NCBI GenBank assembly: GCA_900290385.1
Contig: OMSV01000208.1
Coordinates: 6,009 to 11,932, forward strand
Direction: 5' to 3'
Length of the DNA stretch: 5,924 nucleotides
From: Syntrophobacter sp. SbD2
GTDB taxonomy: Bacteria > Desulfobacterota > Syntrophobacteria > Syntrophobacterales > Syntrophobacteraceae
Numbering within the stretch: the first letter of the stretch is position 1; each line of letters begins with the position of its first letter. The notes below the pieces were generated by a model, which saw only the letters and a list, made by a program, of their open reading frames with translations, did not search any database and was not told the origin of the DNA. Positions 4,660-5,924 of the stretch are shown one piece after another. Position numbers and translations under genes: made by a program.

Positions 4660-5924
4660 GTGAAACGAAGCACCAGGGACGTGATGTTGTCAGTGGATGC
4701 CGACGAGTCTTTCCTGCCGCTCGTGACCGCGTTTGTCGAAAAGGCGGCCAACTGTTTCGGGCTGGGCATGGATGAGTCCCTCAGGCTGACCCTTGCCTCA
4801 GAAGAGGTATTCATGCACCTGTGCCGGGTAGTGATGCCGTCCGGCGGTCCTGTGGAAATCGTCTGTTCAAACGGCGGCTACTACGCACAGGCGGTTTTCT
4901 CGCTCCCCACGGACGCCTTCGACATGCGCGCTTTCAATCTTACCGTCACAATATCGATGGAAGATGATGCGGACCTCGATGCGATGGGGCTTGTCATAGC
5001 ATCAAGATCGGTTGACCGCTTCTCGTTGCACCGCGAAGAAGGACGGGATTTGCGGCTGACGCTTGTCAAGGAAAAAACCTACCCCATGCCCGTGGATGTC
5101 CCGCCGGCGTCTGTCGGCCCTCTGGCGAAGACCTCGTTGCGACCGCCAAGGTCGGAAGAAGTAAAGTTTCTATCTCAACTCGCAGCCTCTTACTATGACA
5201 CCCGGGTACTTTCCGATATCCTCCTCTACCCGGGCAAGCTGGTGGATATGATAAGGGCGGGTGAATACCATTCTCTAGTCGCAGCAGGGAACGCGGGGGA
5301 AATCGGAGGGGCAATTTTTTGGCGCCGGGTCGGGGCAAATACGGTCGAGTGCTTCGGACCATATGTTTTCAACCAGGACCCTGGATCGAACATTGCCGAA
5401 GAACTCATCGAGGCATGCATCGGTGCTGTAGCAAAGACTCAGGCTGTTGGAATCATCAACACCCGGCCGACGCCGGAATTTTCCAGGCGGCATTTCGAAC
5501 TGTTGGGGACCCTTGATGATTATGCCCCGGACGGGTCCTGCGCGCGGGTCGAAGCTTGGTTCAGGCTGCTGCGTGAGGACACGGGTTCAACGGTCTGGGT
5601 CCATCCCGGGCTCGATGCGTTTGTTCGCCGGGAATACGCGAGGTTGGTCCTTCCAAGAGATATAAGGATTGATCAACCATCAGGAGAGACTTTGCCTCGG
5701 CATTCCGTCCTTTCCGCCGAGTTCGATCGCCTTCAAGGGCGTGTGACATTACGGCCGATGTGGCCCGGCGTGGATGCAGAGGAAAATATCCAACGGCATG
5801 TCAGGCTTGTGGCAGGCGAGAAGATCCTCAACATCCATTTCGCCGTTGACCTGGGACAGGCATGGCAGACCGTTTTCATACCCGGTCTTCTCGCTCGGGG
5901 ATTTGAACCGCGCTTCGTGCTGCC
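4660..5924 (+). CDS. HATPase (RsbW-like) and GNAT-like domain regulatory protein, 3' end beyond window
   Basis: The frame stays open from an upstream stop at 4639 to the window end, giving about 421 residues from GTG 4660 (423 from ATG 4654) with no terminus seen. Counting from ATG 4654, residues 8-142 look like a GHKL/anti-sigma ATPase: an N-box-like LTLASEEVFMHLCRVV (45-60) and a closing MGLVIASRSVDRF ... LRLTLVK (111-138), as in RsbW/SpoIIAB-type proteins. The usual N-box Asn appears to be His and no DxGxG loop is visible, so ATP binding may be lost. After a Pro-rich linker (143-166), residues 167-300 resemble a GNAT acetyltransferase: a YYDTRVL region, HSLVAAGNAGEIGGAIFW strands, and QDPGSN (241-246) where the acetyl-CoA loop (Q/R-x-x-G-x-G/A) is expected. 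The remainder up to FVL may begin a second GNAT-like unit. The role is unknown; partner-switching or acetyl-CoA-linked signalling is a guess. It is divergent from the decarboxylase gene. Confidence 0.75.
   Translation, partial: MKRSTRDVMLSVDADESFLPLVTAFVEKAANCFGLGMDESLRLTLASEEVFMHLCRVVMPSGGPVEIVCSNGGYYAQAVFSLPTDAFDMRAFNLTVTISMEDDADLDAMGLVIASRSVDRFSLHREEGRDLRLTLVKEKTYPMPVDVPPASVGPLAKTSLRPPRSEEVKFLSQLAASYYDTRVLSDILLYPGKLVDMIRAGEYHSLVAAGNAGEIGGAIFWRRVGANTVECFGPYVFNQDPGSNIAEELIEACIGAVAKTQAVGIINTRPTPEFSRRHFELLGTLDDYAPDGSCARVEAWFRLLREDTGSTVWVHPGLDAFVRREYARLVLPRDIRIDQPSGETLPRHSVLSAEFDRLQGRVTLRPMWPGVDAEENIQRHVRLVAGEKILNIHFAVDLGQAWQTVFIPGLLARGFEPRFVL

Overview
The window looks like chromosomal DNA from an anaerobic, menaquinone-using bacterium. 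The best guess is Desulfobacterota (the former deltaproteobacteria, for example Syntrophobacter- or Desulfomonile-like lineages). The basis is the long-form UbiD decarboxylase paired with a UbiA prenyltransferase of the futalosine menaquinone type, moderately GC-rich codon use, and an ATPase-like/acetyltransferase-like fusion of a kind I associate with that phylum. The assignment is an inference; no rRNA or other firm marker is present.

Layout. Four genes lie on the minus strand and one on the plus strand. (1) 1-353: the first 117 codons of gyrB, with a clear Shine-Dalgarno site and a good sigma70-type promoter (TTGAAA-17-TATAAA) at 453-481. (2) 620-2461 and 2458-3321: a two-gene operon with a 4-bp ATGA overlap. 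mqnP (UbiA-type prenyltransferase) comes first and mqnL (UbiD-type prFMN decarboxylase) second. Together they would prenylate and then decarboxylate 1,4-dihydroxy-6-naphthoate late in menaquinone synthesis. MqnL carries a second, diverged copy of its own C-terminal module. (3) 3322-3686: a 365-bp gene-free stretch full of inverted repeats. It holds an 11-bp inverted pair 145 bp apart whose arms contain DnaA-box-like TTTTCCACA, a GATCCGG-type palindromic cluster, an AT-rich hairpin, and a stretch resembling repeats associated with REP-type transposases. A candidate mqnPL promoter overlaps one arm, and a strong leader hairpin lies downstream of that promoter. (4) 3687-4499: an alpha-acetolactate decarboxylase with an apparent ribbon-helix-helix DNA-binding segment fused to its N-terminus. 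(5) 4660 (or 4654) to the window end, plus strand: a large open protein, cut by the window edge, with an anti-sigma-factor-like (RsbW/HATPase) domain followed by GNAT-like domain(s).

How the parts fit. gyrB and mqnPL are housekeeping genes. The 160-bp gap between the acetolactate decarboxylase and the divergent HATPase-GNAT gene is where both promoters must lie. It contains a TATCAA-N11-TTGATA palindrome over the decarboxylase's likely -10 region, which fits (without proving) control by the enzyme's own DNA-binding segment. The most unusual items are the DNA-binding/decarboxylase fusion, the HATPase-GNAT protein with eroded ATP-binding motifs, the duplicated module in MqnL and the composite repeat upstream of mqnP.
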